Shown: positions 23,473 through 32,573, counted from the first letter of the stretch. The stretch is 58,248 nucleotides of DNA from Endomicrobiales bacterium (GCA_016929635.1 JAFGIL010000054.1:1-58248); one strand, 5' to 3'. The notes: a model not told the origin generated them from the letters alone. A program made the numbers and translations.

Positions 23473-24285
23473 GTGGAAATACACGAACTGGAGCAAATAT
23501 CCCTGCGAATAAGAAAGAATATCATTGAAATGCTGTGCCAGGCAGGCTCGGGACACCCGGGAGGAAGCCTTTCCTCAGTAGACCTTTTAGTATCACTATA
23601 CTATACACAGATGAATTTTGACCCAAAGAACCCAAAGGACCCCAAAAGGGATTACTTTGTGCTTTCAAAGGGGCACGGCTGCCCCACGTTATACAGCATA
23701 CTGGCCGAATACGGATGCATGCATGAAAAAGAGCTCTGCACCCTCCGCCAGTACGGCAGCAAGCTGCAGGGGCACCCCGGCATGGACAAAGGAATACCGG
23801 GGATAGAGGTTTCAACCGGCTCCCTGGGATTCGGGCTTTCGGTTGCAGTCGGGATGGCAATAGGCTCAAAAATGGCAAAAAGGCCGAACAGGGTGTACGC
23901 CCTTATGGGAGACGGCGAGCTGCAGGAAGGCTCGATCTGGGAAGCTGTAATGTCTGCCGGGCATTTCAAACTTGACAACCTGTGCGGCATGGTTGACTGG
24001 AACCAGCTGCAGATTGACGGAAAAGTGGAAGACGTTATGGGTATTGACCCGCTGGTAGATAAATTCCGTTCTTTCAGATGGGAACCAATCGAAATCGACG
24101 GCCACGACTTCAAACAGATTATCGACGCATTTAAAAAAGCAAAAGCGACAAAAGGGAAACCGACCGTGATACTGGCTCATACGACAAAAGGCAAAGGCGT
24201 TTCATATATGGAAAACGTATGTGACTGGCACGGCAAAACGCCTTCACAGGAACAGGCTGACAAAGCATTAAACGAGCTGAAGTAG
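23473..24285 (+). CDS. Transketolase, N-terminal subunit
   Basis: 270 residues, the thiamine-diphosphate-binding half of a split transketolase. GSGHPGGSLSSVDLLVSLYY, LSKGHGCPTLYSIL, GHPGMDKGIPGIEVSTGSLG and the GDGELQEGS cofactor motif with downstream Asn-Gln are visible. It starts with GTG, with GGAGG five bases upstream. The C-terminal subunit follows after a gap of 72 bases that holds a heptamer-repeat hairpin. Together they interconvert pentose and triose/hexose phosphates. Confidence 0.93.
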   Translation: MEIHELEQISLRIRKNIIEMLCQAGSGHPGGSLSSVDLLVSLYYTQMNFDPKNPKDPKRDYFVLSKGHGCPTLYSILAEYGCMHEKELCTLRQYGSKLQGHPGMDKGIPGIEVSTGSLGFGLSVAVGMAIGSKMAKRPNRVYALMGDGELQEGSIWEAVMSAGHFKLDNLCGMVDWNQLQIDGKVEDVMGIDPLVDKFRSFRWEPIEIDGHDFKQIIDAFKKAKATKGKPTVILAHTTKGKGVSYMENVCDWHGKTPSQEQADKALNELK

Positions 24286-24340
24286 AGAGTAAAGAGTAGA
24301 GAGAAAGACTCTCTCCGCTTGCTGCTCTCTGCTCGCTACT
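24281..24340. repeat. Hairpin with heptameric arms between the transketolase genes
   Basis: The left arm 24281-24308 is AGTAGAG, AGTAAAG, AGTAGAG, AGAAAGA. The right arm 24313-24340 is CTCCGCT, TGCTGCT, CTCTGCT, CGCTACT. The arms are partly complementary with G-U pairs. The left arm includes the stop codon of the N-terminal subunit. Confidence 0.7.
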
Positions 24341-24357
24341 TAAAAAGAGAGGTATAT

Positions 24358-25305
24358 ATGGTAGAGACTTTTGGCAAGAAAGCGACGCGGCACGGATTTT
24401 CCGACGGATTAATAGCCCTGGGAGAAAAAAACCCTAAAGTTGTTGCTATAGGGGCAGACACTGCCTGTTCGGTTCTGATAAATAAATTTGCGCAGAAATT
24501 TCCCGAGCGCTTCATACAGGTCGGAGTTGCAGAAACAAACATGATAGGGATCGCAGCAGGGCTTGCGGTTGACGGATGGATACCGTATGCCGTAACCTAT
24601 TCGATGTTTGCTACCGGCCGGCCCTGGGAAAATATAAGAAACACTGTATGTTATTCCAACCTGAACGTAAAAATCGGCGGGTCGCACAGCGGAATAACCG
24701 TGGGATACGACGGGGCAACCCACCAGGCGCTTGAAGACATTGCAATAATGCGGTGCATACCAAGAATGACAGTGGTAGTGCCGAGCGATATGGTAGAGGC
24801 AAAAAAAGCAACCATAGCCTCGGCTGATATTGCAGGGCCGCTGTTTATCAGGTTCGGCCGCGAATCCGAACCTATTTTCAATAAAGAAGACACGCCGTTT
24901 AAAATCGGAAAAGCCGTTACCCTGAGGGAAGGAAAAGACGTTGCTATACTGGCCTGCGGCTCTATGGTATATGAATCTCTTGTAGCAGCGGAAAACCTGG
25001 AGAAAAAAGGAATTTCCGCCAAAGTGGTAAACGTGCATACTATAAAACCTATAGACGCGGATGCAATAGTAAAATCCGCCAAAGAGTGCGGAGCAGTAGT
25101 TACCGCGGAAGAACATCAAATCCTCGGGGGTTTCGGTTCTGCCGTAGCAGAGGTTTTGGTTAAGAACCACCCGGTTCCGGTTGAAATGGTAGGAGTCAGG
25201 GACACTTTCGGGGAATCCGGGAACCCTTCAGAACTTCTGAAACATTTTCATTTAAAAGATGCAGATATTTTGAACGCTTGCGAAAAAGTCCTAAAACGCA
25301 AATAA
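24358..25305 (+). CDS. Transketolase, C-terminal subunit
   Basis: 315 residues containing the pyrimidine-binding and C-terminal domains. FIQVGVAETNMIGIAAGLA has the catalytic Glu, and KIGGSHSGITVGYDGATHQALEDIA, RFGRESEP, CGSMVYESL and AEEHQILGGFGSAVAE are typical. An upstream ATG (24319) lies in the right arm of the repeat; the ATG at 24358 has GAGAGG at a good distance and matches the usual start. Split transketolases are common in many bacteria and archaea. Confidence 0.93.
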   Translation: MVETFGKKATRHGFSDGLIALGEKNPKVVAIGADTACSVLINKFAQKFPERFIQVGVAETNMIGIAAGLAVDGWIPYAVTYSMFATGRPWENIRNTVCYSNLNVKIGGSHSGITVGYDGATHQALEDIAIMRCIPRMTVVVPSDMVEAKKATIASADIAGPLFIRFGRESEPIFNKEDTPFKIGKAVTLREGKDVAILACGSMVYESLVAAENLEKKGISAKVVNVHTIKPIDADAIVKSAKECGAVVTAEEHQILGGFGSAVAEVLVKNHPVPVEMVGVRDTFGESGNPSELLKHFHLKDADILNACEKVLKRK

Positions 25306-25359
25306 CCACACTGAACCACACGGCCAATCCGTGTCAATCCGTGCATAAAAATCCGTGTT

Positions 25360-26550
25360 ATGATAAATCGCATATTTTTAATTGTTTTGGATAGTTTGGG
25401 TGTCGGCGCCCTGCCGGACGCGGAAAAATTCAACGACAAAGGCGCTAACACATTAGGCCACATTTTGAACGCATTGGGGAAAAACTTTTCCCTGCCGAAC
25501 CTTGAAAAACTTGGTTTATACAACATTCTATCTCCGCAGCCTTCAAAAAAATCAGAAATCATAGGTTCCTACGGAAAACTTGCCTGTGCATCGCCCGCAA
25601 AAGACTCCACCTGCGGGCACTGGGAGCTGGCGGGAATAATAATGAAAAAGCCCCTTCCGATTTTCCCGAAGGGATTTCCGGAAAAACTAATCAGGGATTT
25701 CGAAAATAAAATCGGCACAAAGATAATCGGCAACTGTGCCGCATCCGGGACGGAAATCATAAAACGCATGGGGAAAGAGCATCTTGAAACAGGGTATCCC
25801 ATCGTGTACACCTCGGCTGATTCTGTTTTTCAAATAGCCTGCCACGAAGAAAAATTCGGGCTGAATAAATTATACGGCATATGCAAGACCGCTCGTAAAA
25901 TGCTCACGGGCAGTTACTCCATAGGAAGGGTGATTGCGAGGCCTTTTGTCGGAAAACCCGGCAGTTTCACCAGGACAGAAAACAGGAAAGACTACTCTAT
26001 CTCTCCTCCGGAACCAACGATACTGGACAACATTAAAAAAGCGGGCGGAAACGTTACTGCTATAGGAAAAATTATCGATATCTTCAACGGGCAGGGCATT
26101 ACCAGGGAGGTCGCCAGCCATAACAATGACGAAGGGATGAACCTGACATTGAAAGAAGTCATCAACAAACCCGATCCGAAATTATTTTCGCTTGTTTTTA
26201 TAAATCTGGTTGATTTCGACATGCTGTGGGGCCACAGAAGAGATGCGGTTTCCTACGCAAAAGGATTAAGGGAGTTCGACAGTTTTATACATCTGCTGAT
26301 TCCCCAGATGCAGGGAAACGACCTCCTGATAATTACCGCAGACCACGGGTGCGACCCTACCTACACGAAACATACTGACCATACCCGCGAATACGTGCCT
26401 TTAATGGTTTACAGCAAAAAAATAAAACCCGGGGTAAACCTCGGCACCCGCCCGACTTTTGCTGATGTCGCGCAGACCATCGCAGACATTTTTAATCTGG
26501 ATAAAATTAAAAACGGAACGAGCTTTAAAAGCGATATTTTAAATATTTAA
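25360..26550 (+). CDS. deoB: Phosphopentomutase
   Basis: 396 residues, full family length. The alkaline-phosphatase-type metal sites are in IVLDSLGVGALPDA (about 8-21, Asp11), DSTCGHWELAG and TADHGCDPTYTKHTDHTREYVPLM. DeoB converts ribose- or deoxyribose-1-phosphate into the 5-phosphate. It directly precedes the two nucleoside phosphorylases that make its substrates and follows transketolase that uses its product. Confidence 0.95.
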   Translation: MINRIFLIVLDSLGVGALPDAEKFNDKGANTLGHILNALGKNFSLPNLEKLGLYNILSPQPSKKSEIIGSYGKLACASPAKDSTCGHWELAGIIMKKPLPIFPKGFPEKLIRDFENKIGTKIIGNCAASGTEIIKRMGKEHLETGYPIVYTSADSVFQIACHEEKFGLNKLYGICKTARKMLTGSYSIGRVIARPFVGKPGSFTRTENRKDYSISPPEPTILDNIKKAGGNVTAIGKIIDIFNGQGITREVASHNNDEGMNLTLKEVINKPDPKLFSLVFINLVDFDMLWGHRRDAVSYAKGLREFDSFIHLLIPQMQGNDLLIITADHGCDPTYTKHTDHTREYVPLMVYSKKIKPGVNLGTRPTFADVAQTIADIFNLDKIKNGTSFKSDILNI

Positions 26551-26555
26551 TCTAA

Positions 26556-26580
26556 ACGTAGGGGCGGATTTATCCGCCCA
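26556..26580. repeat. Single GGGCGGATTTATCCGCCC palindrome
   Basis: GTAGGGGCGGATTTATCCGCCC in the gap between deoB and the purine nucleoside phosphorylase; only the one unit, without the partner seen at 7456 and 37252. Confidence 0.75.
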
Positions 26581-26645
26581 AACCCATTGTATAACTGTTG
26601 CTGATAATCATATACATATCTTAATCACATTGCCAGAAAATAAGA

Positions 26646-27464
26646 ATGAATAAAAACATTGTTGAAAAACTCAAAGAAACTCTAAAGTATATCCGGAAAA
26701 GAAGCAACGCTCAACCTAAAATCGGGATAATTCTGGGGTCAGGGCTGGGAAAAGCCATTGAAGGAATCGATATATTAAAAGCTTTTTCTTATAAAGACAT
26801 CCCTCATTTTCCTACAACCAGGGTTACAGGCCACGCGGGCAGGATGGTTTTTGCCGGGATAAACAAAAAACCGGTATTAATCATGCAGGGCAGGCCTCAC
26901 TTTTACGAAGGATATTCCTCACAGCAAATAATATATCCCGTACGGTTAATGAAGCTTCTCGGAATTAATCATCTAATAATAACCGCGGCATGCGGCGCAG
27001 TAAACAGAAAATACAGAAAAGGCGACTTGGTGGTTTTAAAGGACCATTTGAACTTCATGGGAAAAAACCCTCTAAGGGGAACTCATTTTAATCTCTTCGG
27101 AGAACGCTTCCCGGATATGAGCCGGGTTTACGATAAAAAGCTCCGCAGCCTGGCATTGTCCGTGTCAAAAAAACTCAATATCCGCATGCACCAGGGAGTA
27201 TACATGGCAGTAAGCGGCCCTTCATATGAGACACCGTCGGAAATATCGGCGTTCAGAAAACTGGGGGCCGATTTGGTAGGTATGTCTGTAGTGCCTGAAA
27301 CGATCGCTGCCAGCCAGATGAATATGAAAATCCTTGGCATATGCAACGTTGCAAACGAAACAGGCAGGCACAATATCACCCACAATGAGGTTATAAAAGC
27401 CGGCAAACTTGTTGAAATCAAACTGGGAAAATTAATCAAAACCATTATAAAAAGGATAAACTGA
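26646..27464 (+). CDS. Purine-nucleoside phosphorylase
   Basis: 272 residues of the trimeric PNP (PunA/DeoD2) family. IILGSGLGKAIEGI, GHAGRMVFA, MQGRPHFYEGYSSQQ (phosphate and ribose site), the purine-site segment YETPSEISAFRKLGADLVGMS and CNVANETGRHNITHNEV are all in place; the Asn of VANE is the base-recognition residue in this family. It cleaves inosine and guanosine with phosphate. It ends one base before the next start, so it is cotranscribed with the pyrimidine enzyme. Confidence 0.94.
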   Translation: MNKNIVEKLKETLKYIRKRSNAQPKIGIILGSGLGKAIEGIDILKAFSYKDIPHFPTTRVTGHAGRMVFAGINKKPVLIMQGRPHFYEGYSSQQIIYPVRLMKLLGINHLIITAACGAVNRKYRKGDLVVLKDHLNFMGKNPLRGTHFNLFGERFPDMSRVYDKKLRSLALSVSKKLNIRMHQGVYMAVSGPSYETPSEISAFRKLGADLVGMSVVPETIAASQMNMKILGICNVANETGRHNITHNEVIKAGKLVEIKLGKLIKTIIKRIN

Positions 27465-27465
27465 T

Positions 27466-28776
27466 ATGCAGCTTTATGAAATACTCCGCAAAAAAAGAGA
27501 CGGCGCAAAGCTTTCCGAAAACGAAATAATACAGGCCGTGATAGGATACACCGTGGGAAGCGTGCCTGATTACAAAATGGCAGCATTGCTTATGGCCATA
27601 GTTCTGAGGGGCATGGACACAGACGAAACTTTTTATTTAACAAAAGCGATGCTCGATTCCGGGGAAACAATGAATTTTCCGGAAATAAGTGGCGTAAAAA
27701 CCGACAAACATTCGACCGGAGGCGTAGGGGACGGCATATCACTTGTGCTTGCGCCGTTAGTGGCTTCTGCAGGAGGAGTTGTTACAATGATGTCCGGCAG
27801 GGGGCTCGGCCATACAGGAGGGACTCTGGATAAACTGGAATCAATACCTGGTTTCAGCGTGAACAGACCTCACAGCGACCTGTCCAGGCAGCTTGAAAGA
27901 ATAAGGGTTTTTATGATAGGCCAGTCCGATAAAATCGCTCCAGCGGACAAAAAAATGTATGCATTAAGGGACGTTACCGCAACCGTTGACTCCATTCCTC
28001 TTATCGCGGCAAGCATAATGTCCAAAAAGCTTTCCGAAGGGTGCGATGCGTTAGTCCTGGACGTAAAAACGGGCTCAGGCGCTTTTATGCAGAAAAAAAG
28101 CGATGCTGTAACCCTGGCTGAAACCATGATAGACATAGGAAAAAAATACGGAAAAAAGATTTCTGCCCTGATAACAAACATGAACCAGCCCCTGGGCAAC
28201 TGCATCGGCAACGCCCTGGAAATCAAACAGGCCATAAATATCCTGAAGGATAAGGAACATCCGAAAGATTTCCTGGATCTTGTGTATGCGCTCGGAAGCA
28301 GGATGCTGGTTATGGGAAAAGTCTGCAAAGACATTACAACCGCCAAAACTATATTGAATAGAAACCTGAAGAACGGGTTCGCATTGGATACGTTCAGGGA
28401 GATTATAAGCTTTCAGGGAGGAAATCCCGGTGTAATCGATAATCCCGATAAGCTGCTTCCGTCTGCATCGCAAAAGGAGGAAATCTTCCCGAAAAAAACC
28501 GGCTATATAGCATCCATAGACACAAAAGCAGTAGGATATTCCAGCGTATTGTTAGGTGCAGGGCGTAAATCCAAAGAAGATAATATAGATCACGCTGCAG
28601 GTATCGTTATTCATAAAAAACTTGGCGACAGGGTTGAAACAAAAGAACCGATTGCAACCTTTTACTTCAACGATGCCTCCTTCTTGAATAAAGCAAAAGA
28701 TATATTTACAAATGCGTATACGGTTTCAAACAACAAACCAAAAAGACAGCCTCTAGTATTACAGGAAATCAAGTAA
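27466..28776 (+). CDS. Pyrimidine-nucleoside (thymidine) phosphorylase
   Basis: 436 residues, the usual family length. The N-terminal LRKKRDGAKLSENEIIQAV, the phosphate site KTDKHSTGGVGDG (about 79-91), SGRGLGHTGGTLDKLESIPG (107-126) and the lysine-rich LDVKTGSGAF motif are intact, so it should be active. The gene overlaps the following recJ start by one base (TAATG). It completes the nucleoside salvage set with PNP and DeoB. Which pyrimidine is preferred cannot be said. Confidence 0.94.
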   Translation: MQLYEILRKKRDGAKLSENEIIQAVIGYTVGSVPDYKMAALLMAIVLRGMDTDETFYLTKAMLDSGETMNFPEISGVKTDKHSTGGVGDGISLVLAPLVASAGGVVTMMSGRGLGHTGGTLDKLESIPGFSVNRPHSDLSRQLERIRVFMIGQSDKIAPADKKMYALRDVTATVDSIPLIAASIMSKKLSEGCDALVLDVKTGSGAFMQKKSDAVTLAETMIDIGKKYGKKISALITNMNQPLGNCIGNALEIKQAINILKDKEHPKDFLDLVYALGSRMLVMGKVCKDITTAKTILNRNLKNGFALDTFREIISFQGGNPGVIDNPDKLLPSASQKEEIFPKKTGYIASIDTKAVGYSSVLLGAGRKSKEDNIDHAAGIVIHKKLGDRVETKEPIATFYFNDASFLNKAKDIFTNAYTVSNNKPKRQPLVLQEIK

Positions 28777-30959
28777 TGGATAATCCGAATAAAAACTGGA
28801 AATATAAATCACCCGATTTGAATCTTGCAAAAAAGATATCCGAAGAACTGCAGTTATCAGATATCTGCTCGCGCGTTATCGCAAACAGGGGGATTGCTTC
28901 CGTAGAACAGGCAAGAGCATTTCTCAACCCGGATGCTTTTGATTTACACAGCCCTTTTCTTCTGGAAGACGCAGAAAAAGCCGTAAGCAGAATACGGGTT
29001 GCGATTAACAAAAAAGAAAAGATACTGATTTACGGCGACCGCGACGTCGACGGGGTAACTTCCATATGCATAATGGTTAAAACGCTTGAGTCGCTCGGGG
29101 CAGACGTTTTATGGTACATACCTTCTATTGAAGGATACGGGCTTCATAAGGAAGCAATCGACGCGTTCCGCAATGAAGGTGTCTCGCTGATTATAACAGT
29201 GGACTGCGGTATCACTTCAACAGAGGAATCAAAACATGCAAAAAAACTGGGCGTAGACCTTATTATAACAGACCACCACGAACCCCCGTTAAATGAACTT
29301 CCCGATGCCTGTGCAGTTGTAAACCCGAAAAGAGCGGATTCCAAATACCCGTTTTCCGACCTTGCGGGCTGCAGCGTTTCATTCAAGGTTGCAGAAGCGC
29401 TTATGCTTTCTTTCGGCAAGTACTACAATGAAAATCTGATTTTTTTTGATATTAAAACCACCGGCACAGACTCCCAGTCAGACAGAATTGAGGAAATCTC
29501 ATCCGTAAAGACAAAAAACGGGTTAATCCTGGATAAATTTTTTCAGCAACCCGGCCCGGAAAAAGAAAAAAGCGTGCTTGAGGATTTCCTGAACTTCATC
29601 TCCGGCGGGAAGCTTGTTATAAATAAAAATGATTCAACCCTCGATTTTTTAAAAAAGTACATCAAAAAACAGACAGGCAGGGAAATAAACCAAGCAGTAA
29701 TATCCTATAGTGAAGTCCAGCCTAAAGAACAGGAGCAATCCCTCTTTAACGAATCAGACGGGAATAACCAAAAAAGTCAGGAAAATACCCGGCAGGATAA
29801 ACCAGCCGTTGACAGAGCAACCGAAAAATTTGATAAATTCAGCCAGCTTATGCAGAAAAACGACCTTCGCATGAATTTTTTCAAAGAGAATAAGCTGGAT
29901 ATGGTTTCCCTGGGCACAATAGCGGATATAATGCCTTTGCTGGACGAAAACCGCATAATTGTAAAAAAGGGGCTCGAGTACCTCAAAAAATCACGCAATC
30001 CCGGGATCCAGTCTATTATTAACAGATGCAGGAACGGCAGTAACGGTTTATCGGCAAAGTTTGTTTCGTGGAATATCACTCCCATACTGAACTCCGCGGG
30101 AAGGTTCGGGAAAGCGGACCTGACGGTGAAACTCCTGCTTACTAAAAACAATTATGAGGCGAATGAGATACTGGATAAGATTATCGATATAAATAACAAA
30201 AGAAAAAGGCTTCAGGCCGAATACCTGGAAAAGTTCCTTATCCTCATAAACAAGCAGTGCGACGTAAACAAGGATAAAATATTAATCGCCGAGGCGCAGG
30301 AATTAGAGCACGGAGTGACAGGCATAATTGCATCGCAGATCGTGCGCAGATACAACAGGCCGGTTATACTGTTTATTAAAGAGGGGAAAGAAGCCACCGG
30401 AGCGGCCAGGTCAGTCGAAGGCTTCGACGTTGTAAACGCACTTCATCCTCTAAGCGACATCTTAATTAAATACGGCGGCCATGCATACGCAGCCGGGCTC
30501 ACCATAAGCCTGGACAAAATAGACGAGTTTAGAAAACGCATGAGGGATTTTGCCGATAAAAGCATCCGGCCCGAAACACTGGTACCTTCAATCGAAATCG
30601 ATGCCGAGCTGGAACTTGGAGATATCAACAACAAGCTTCTTAACGAATTGTTGAGGCTGGAGCCTTTCGGATCGGGAAATCCCAACCCTGTCTTCAGCTT
30701 GAGAAACGTGAATATACTTGAAAACAGCCGCCTGGGAAATAAGAATAACCACCTGAAACTGCTTTTGAGCAATGGTAAAAAGAACTCTGTCTCTGCGATC
30801 GGCTGGAATCTGGGACATATCAGCAAGGATTTGAAGGATATAAAATCGGTAGACCTTGCCGCACAGCTTGAACAAAATATGTGGAACGGACGCCAGACCA
30901 CCCAGCTGAATATATTGGATATAAAACCTTCTATGTCCAATGCCGGGGATTGGACATAG
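28776..30959 (+). CDS. recJ: RecJ-type single-strand exonuclease with an inserted DnaQ-like domain
   Basis: 727 residues. DHH motifs: YGDRDVDG (86-93), TVDCGITS (141-148), DHHEPP (166-171) and VVNPKR (181-186); later DMVSLGTIADIMPL and the DHHA1 part EHGVTGIIASQIVRRYNRP and YGGHAYAAGL. Between about residues 221 and 310 there is extra sequence not present in ordinary RecJ: FFDIKTTGTDSQSDRIEEIS followed by VINKNDSTLDFL, resembling the start and second motif of DnaQ/DEDD exonucleases. The first motif is DIK instead of DIE, so this domain is probably inactive. A charged linker (311-360) follows. The last ten codons and the stop lie in a REP palindrome. Confidence 0.9.
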   Translation: MDNPNKNWKYKSPDLNLAKKISEELQLSDICSRVIANRGIASVEQARAFLNPDAFDLHSPFLLEDAEKAVSRIRVAINKKEKILIYGDRDVDGVTSICIMVKTLESLGADVLWYIPSIEGYGLHKEAIDAFRNEGVSLIITVDCGITSTEESKHAKKLGVDLIITDHHEPPLNELPDACAVVNPKRADSKYPFSDLAGCSVSFKVAEALMLSFGKYYNENLIFFDIKTTGTDSQSDRIEEISSVKTKNGLILDKFFQQPGPEKEKSVLEDFLNFISGGKLVINKNDSTLDFLKKYIKKQTGREINQAVISYSEVQPKEQEQSLFNESDGNNQKSQENTRQDKPAVDRATEKFDKFSQLMQKNDLRMNFFKENKLDMVSLGTIADIMPLLDENRIIVKKGLEYLKKSRNPGIQSIINRCRNGSNGLSAKFVSWNITPILNSAGRFGKADLTVKLLLTKNNYEANEILDKIIDINNKRKRLQAEYLEKFLILINKQCDVNKDKILIAEAQELEHGVTGIIASQIVRRYNRPVILFIKEGKEATGAARSVEGFDVVNALHPLSDILIKYGGHAYAAGLTISLDKIDEFRKRMRDFADKSIRPETLVPSIEIDAELELGDINNKLLNELLRLEPFGSGNPNPVFSLRNVNILENSRLGNKNNHLKLLLSNGKKNSVSAIGWNLGHISKDLKDIKSVDLAAQLEQNMWNGRQTTQLNILDIKPSMSNAGDWT
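30931..30959. repeat. REP palindrome, copy 2 (3' end of recJ)
   Basis: CTATGTCCAAT and ATTGGACATAG pair around GCCGGGG. It encodes the last residues of RecJ and its TAG, and ends 14 bases before the RAYT start. Confidence 0.9.
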
Positions 30960-30972
30960 GGAATTTGAGATT

Positions 30973-31629
30973 ATGCCGTATAGAAAAGTACCAATTATAA
31001 CAAACGAGATTTATCACGTTTTTAACAAAAGTATAGCAGGCTTTAAAATTTTTAATAATGCTGCCGACTTTTCCAGAATAATACAATTGCTGCAGTACTA
31101 TCAAAATGAAAAACCTCCCATAAGCTTTGTTAAATTTAACAGGTCGGTAAAATTCCGGAAAAAGGATTCTTATCAAACCGCTCTTTTACCAAAGGAAAAT
31201 AAGCTTGTTGATATATTAGCTTATTGCATTATGAAAACACACATACATCTTACTCTGAAACAATTGAGGGAAAACGGTATTTCTAAATTTATAAAACACG
31301 TTTTAGAAGGATATACAAAATATTTTAATATCAAATATAACAGAAAGGGCCCTTTATGGGAAGGCAGGTTTAAAAACGTTTTGGTAGGAACAGATGAACA
31401 GTTAATTCATTTGACAAGATATATACATCTAAACCCCGTAACCTATCATTTTGTAGATAAGCCGGACAAATGGGAATATTCTTCTTTCAATGAATATCTG
31501 CACGGTGAAAAGATATGCAAATTTAAGAACATATTGGATATTGAGCCTTCTAAATATAAAGAATTTGTAAATGACCGAATCTCCTATCAAAGAGAGCTTG
31601 CAAAAATCAAAAAATTATTATATGAATGA
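30973..31629 (+). CDS. REP-associated tyrosine transposase (Y1_Tnp/IS200-like domain)
   Basis: 218 residues. NEIYHVFNKSIAGFKIF is the standard start of the family, MKTHIHLTL has the HUH metal site (His90 and His92), and the helix EGYTKYFNIKYNRKGPLWEGRF holds candidate catalytic Tyr114 or Tyr117; TRYIHLNPV follows. RAYTs cut and join REP palindromes as single strands. REP copies lie immediately on both sides (30931-30959, 31638-31666). An ATG at 30940 would read from inside the palindrome; the one at 30973 fits the family. It is more A+T-rich than the host genes and looks intact. Confidence 0.93.
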   Translation: MPYRKVPIITNEIYHVFNKSIAGFKIFNNAADFSRIIQLLQYYQNEKPPISFVKFNRSVKFRKKDSYQTALLPKENKLVDILAYCIMKTHIHLTLKQLRENGISKFIKHVLEGYTKYFNIKYNRKGPLWEGRFKNVLVGTDEQLIHLTRYIHLNPVTYHFVDKPDKWEYSSFNEYLHGEKICKFKNILDIEPSKYKEFVNDRISYQRELAKIKKLLYE

Positions 31630-31637
31630 TTATGCAC

Positions 31638-31666
31638 CAATGTCCAATGCCCGGCATTGGACATTG
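31638..31666. repeat. REP palindrome, copy 3 (3' of the RAYT gene)
   Basis: 14-bp perfect arms (CAATGTCCAATGCC and complement) with one base between them. ACATTGG after it repeats part of the arm. It ends 26 bases before the mtnP start; GCAGGAGG lies between. Confidence 0.92.
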
Positions 31667-31691
31667 ACATTGGTAAGCAGGAGGAAAAAAG

Positions 31692-32573
31692 ATGGCTAAG
31701 AAAACAAAAAAACCCGAACAGATTAAAATTGCGGTTATCGGAGGAACAGGCACTTATGAAATCGAGGGAATTCAGAACCTAAAGGAGACCAGGATAAAAA
31801 CTCCTTTCGGAAACCCGTCGGACTCCGTTACAATCGGCGAGCTGGAAGGCGTTAAATGTGCTTTCCTTGCACGCCACGGGAAAGACCACAGCATATCACC
31901 TTCGGAAGTTAACTCGCGTGCAAATATTTATGCTTTAAAGTCATTGGGCGTGGAGCAGATTCTTTCGGTTTCTGCCGTAGGCTCTTTAAAAGAAGATATC
32001 AAAGCAAGGGATTTTCTTATACCCGACCAGCTGTTCGACCGCACAAAAAACAGGCCCTGCACCTTTTTCGGTAACGGCATTGTAGGTCATGTGGGTTTTG
32101 CCCAGCCTTTCTGCGACGACATGAGCTCTATCCTGCATAAAGCAACGGAATCAGCCGGTATCAAAAGCCACTTCGGAGGAACATACGTCTGCATCGAAGG
32201 GCCGCAGTTTTCCACAAAAGCAGAATCAGAGGTTAACCGCCAGCTGGATTTCAGTGTTGTAGGAATGACCGCAATACCTGAAGCAAAGCTCGCAAGAGAG
32301 GCGGAGATATGTTATTCTACGATAGCTCTTATAACCGATTACGACGTATGGAAGGAAGACGAAGAAGTGAGCGTCGAAACAATACTGGACACGCTGAAAC
32401 AGAATGAATCTAACGTTAAAAGAGTAATAAAAAGCGTTGTTAGGTTGCTGGCAGAGCGCGAAAGAAACTGTTTATGCAAAAACGCCCTGCAGGGCGCGAT
32501 TATGACAAAAATAACCGGAAAAAACCGCAAAACATATAATAAGATAAAACTTCTTATTGGTCAATATGTTTAA
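31692..32573 (+). CDS. mtnP: S-methyl-5'-thioadenosine phosphorylase
   Basis: 293 residues. IAVIGGTGTYEIEG (phosphate loop), RHGKDHSISPSEVNSRANIYALKSLG, SAVGSLKEDI, CIEGPQFSTKAESE, VVGMTAIPEAKLAREAE and TDYDVWKE follow the MTAP family from end to end, and the latter two form the base and ribose sites. It splits methylthioadenosine, a by-product of polyamine and other SAM-using pathways, into adenine and MTR-1-phosphate. SD GGAGG is nine bases upstream. It lies between two REP palindromes. Confidence 0.94.
   Translation: MAKKTKKPEQIKIAVIGGTGTYEIEGIQNLKETRIKTPFGNPSDSVTIGELEGVKCAFLARHGKDHSISPSEVNSRANIYALKSLGVEQILSVSAVGSLKEDIKARDFLIPDQLFDRTKNRPCTFFGNGIVGHVGFAQPFCDDMSSILHKATESAGIKSHFGGTYVCIEGPQFSTKAESEVNRQLDFSVVGMTAIPEAKLAREAEICYSTIALITDYDVWKEDEEVSVETILDTLKQNESNVKRVIKSVVRLLAERERNCLCKNALQGAIMTKITGKNRKTYNKIKLLIGQYV

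Noticed and set aside
24409-25170. Long minus-strand ORF (253 aa) in the transketolase C-subunit gene
   Set aside because: It mirrors the codon structure of the real gene; Tyr/Cys/Phe-rich composition without recognisable fold.
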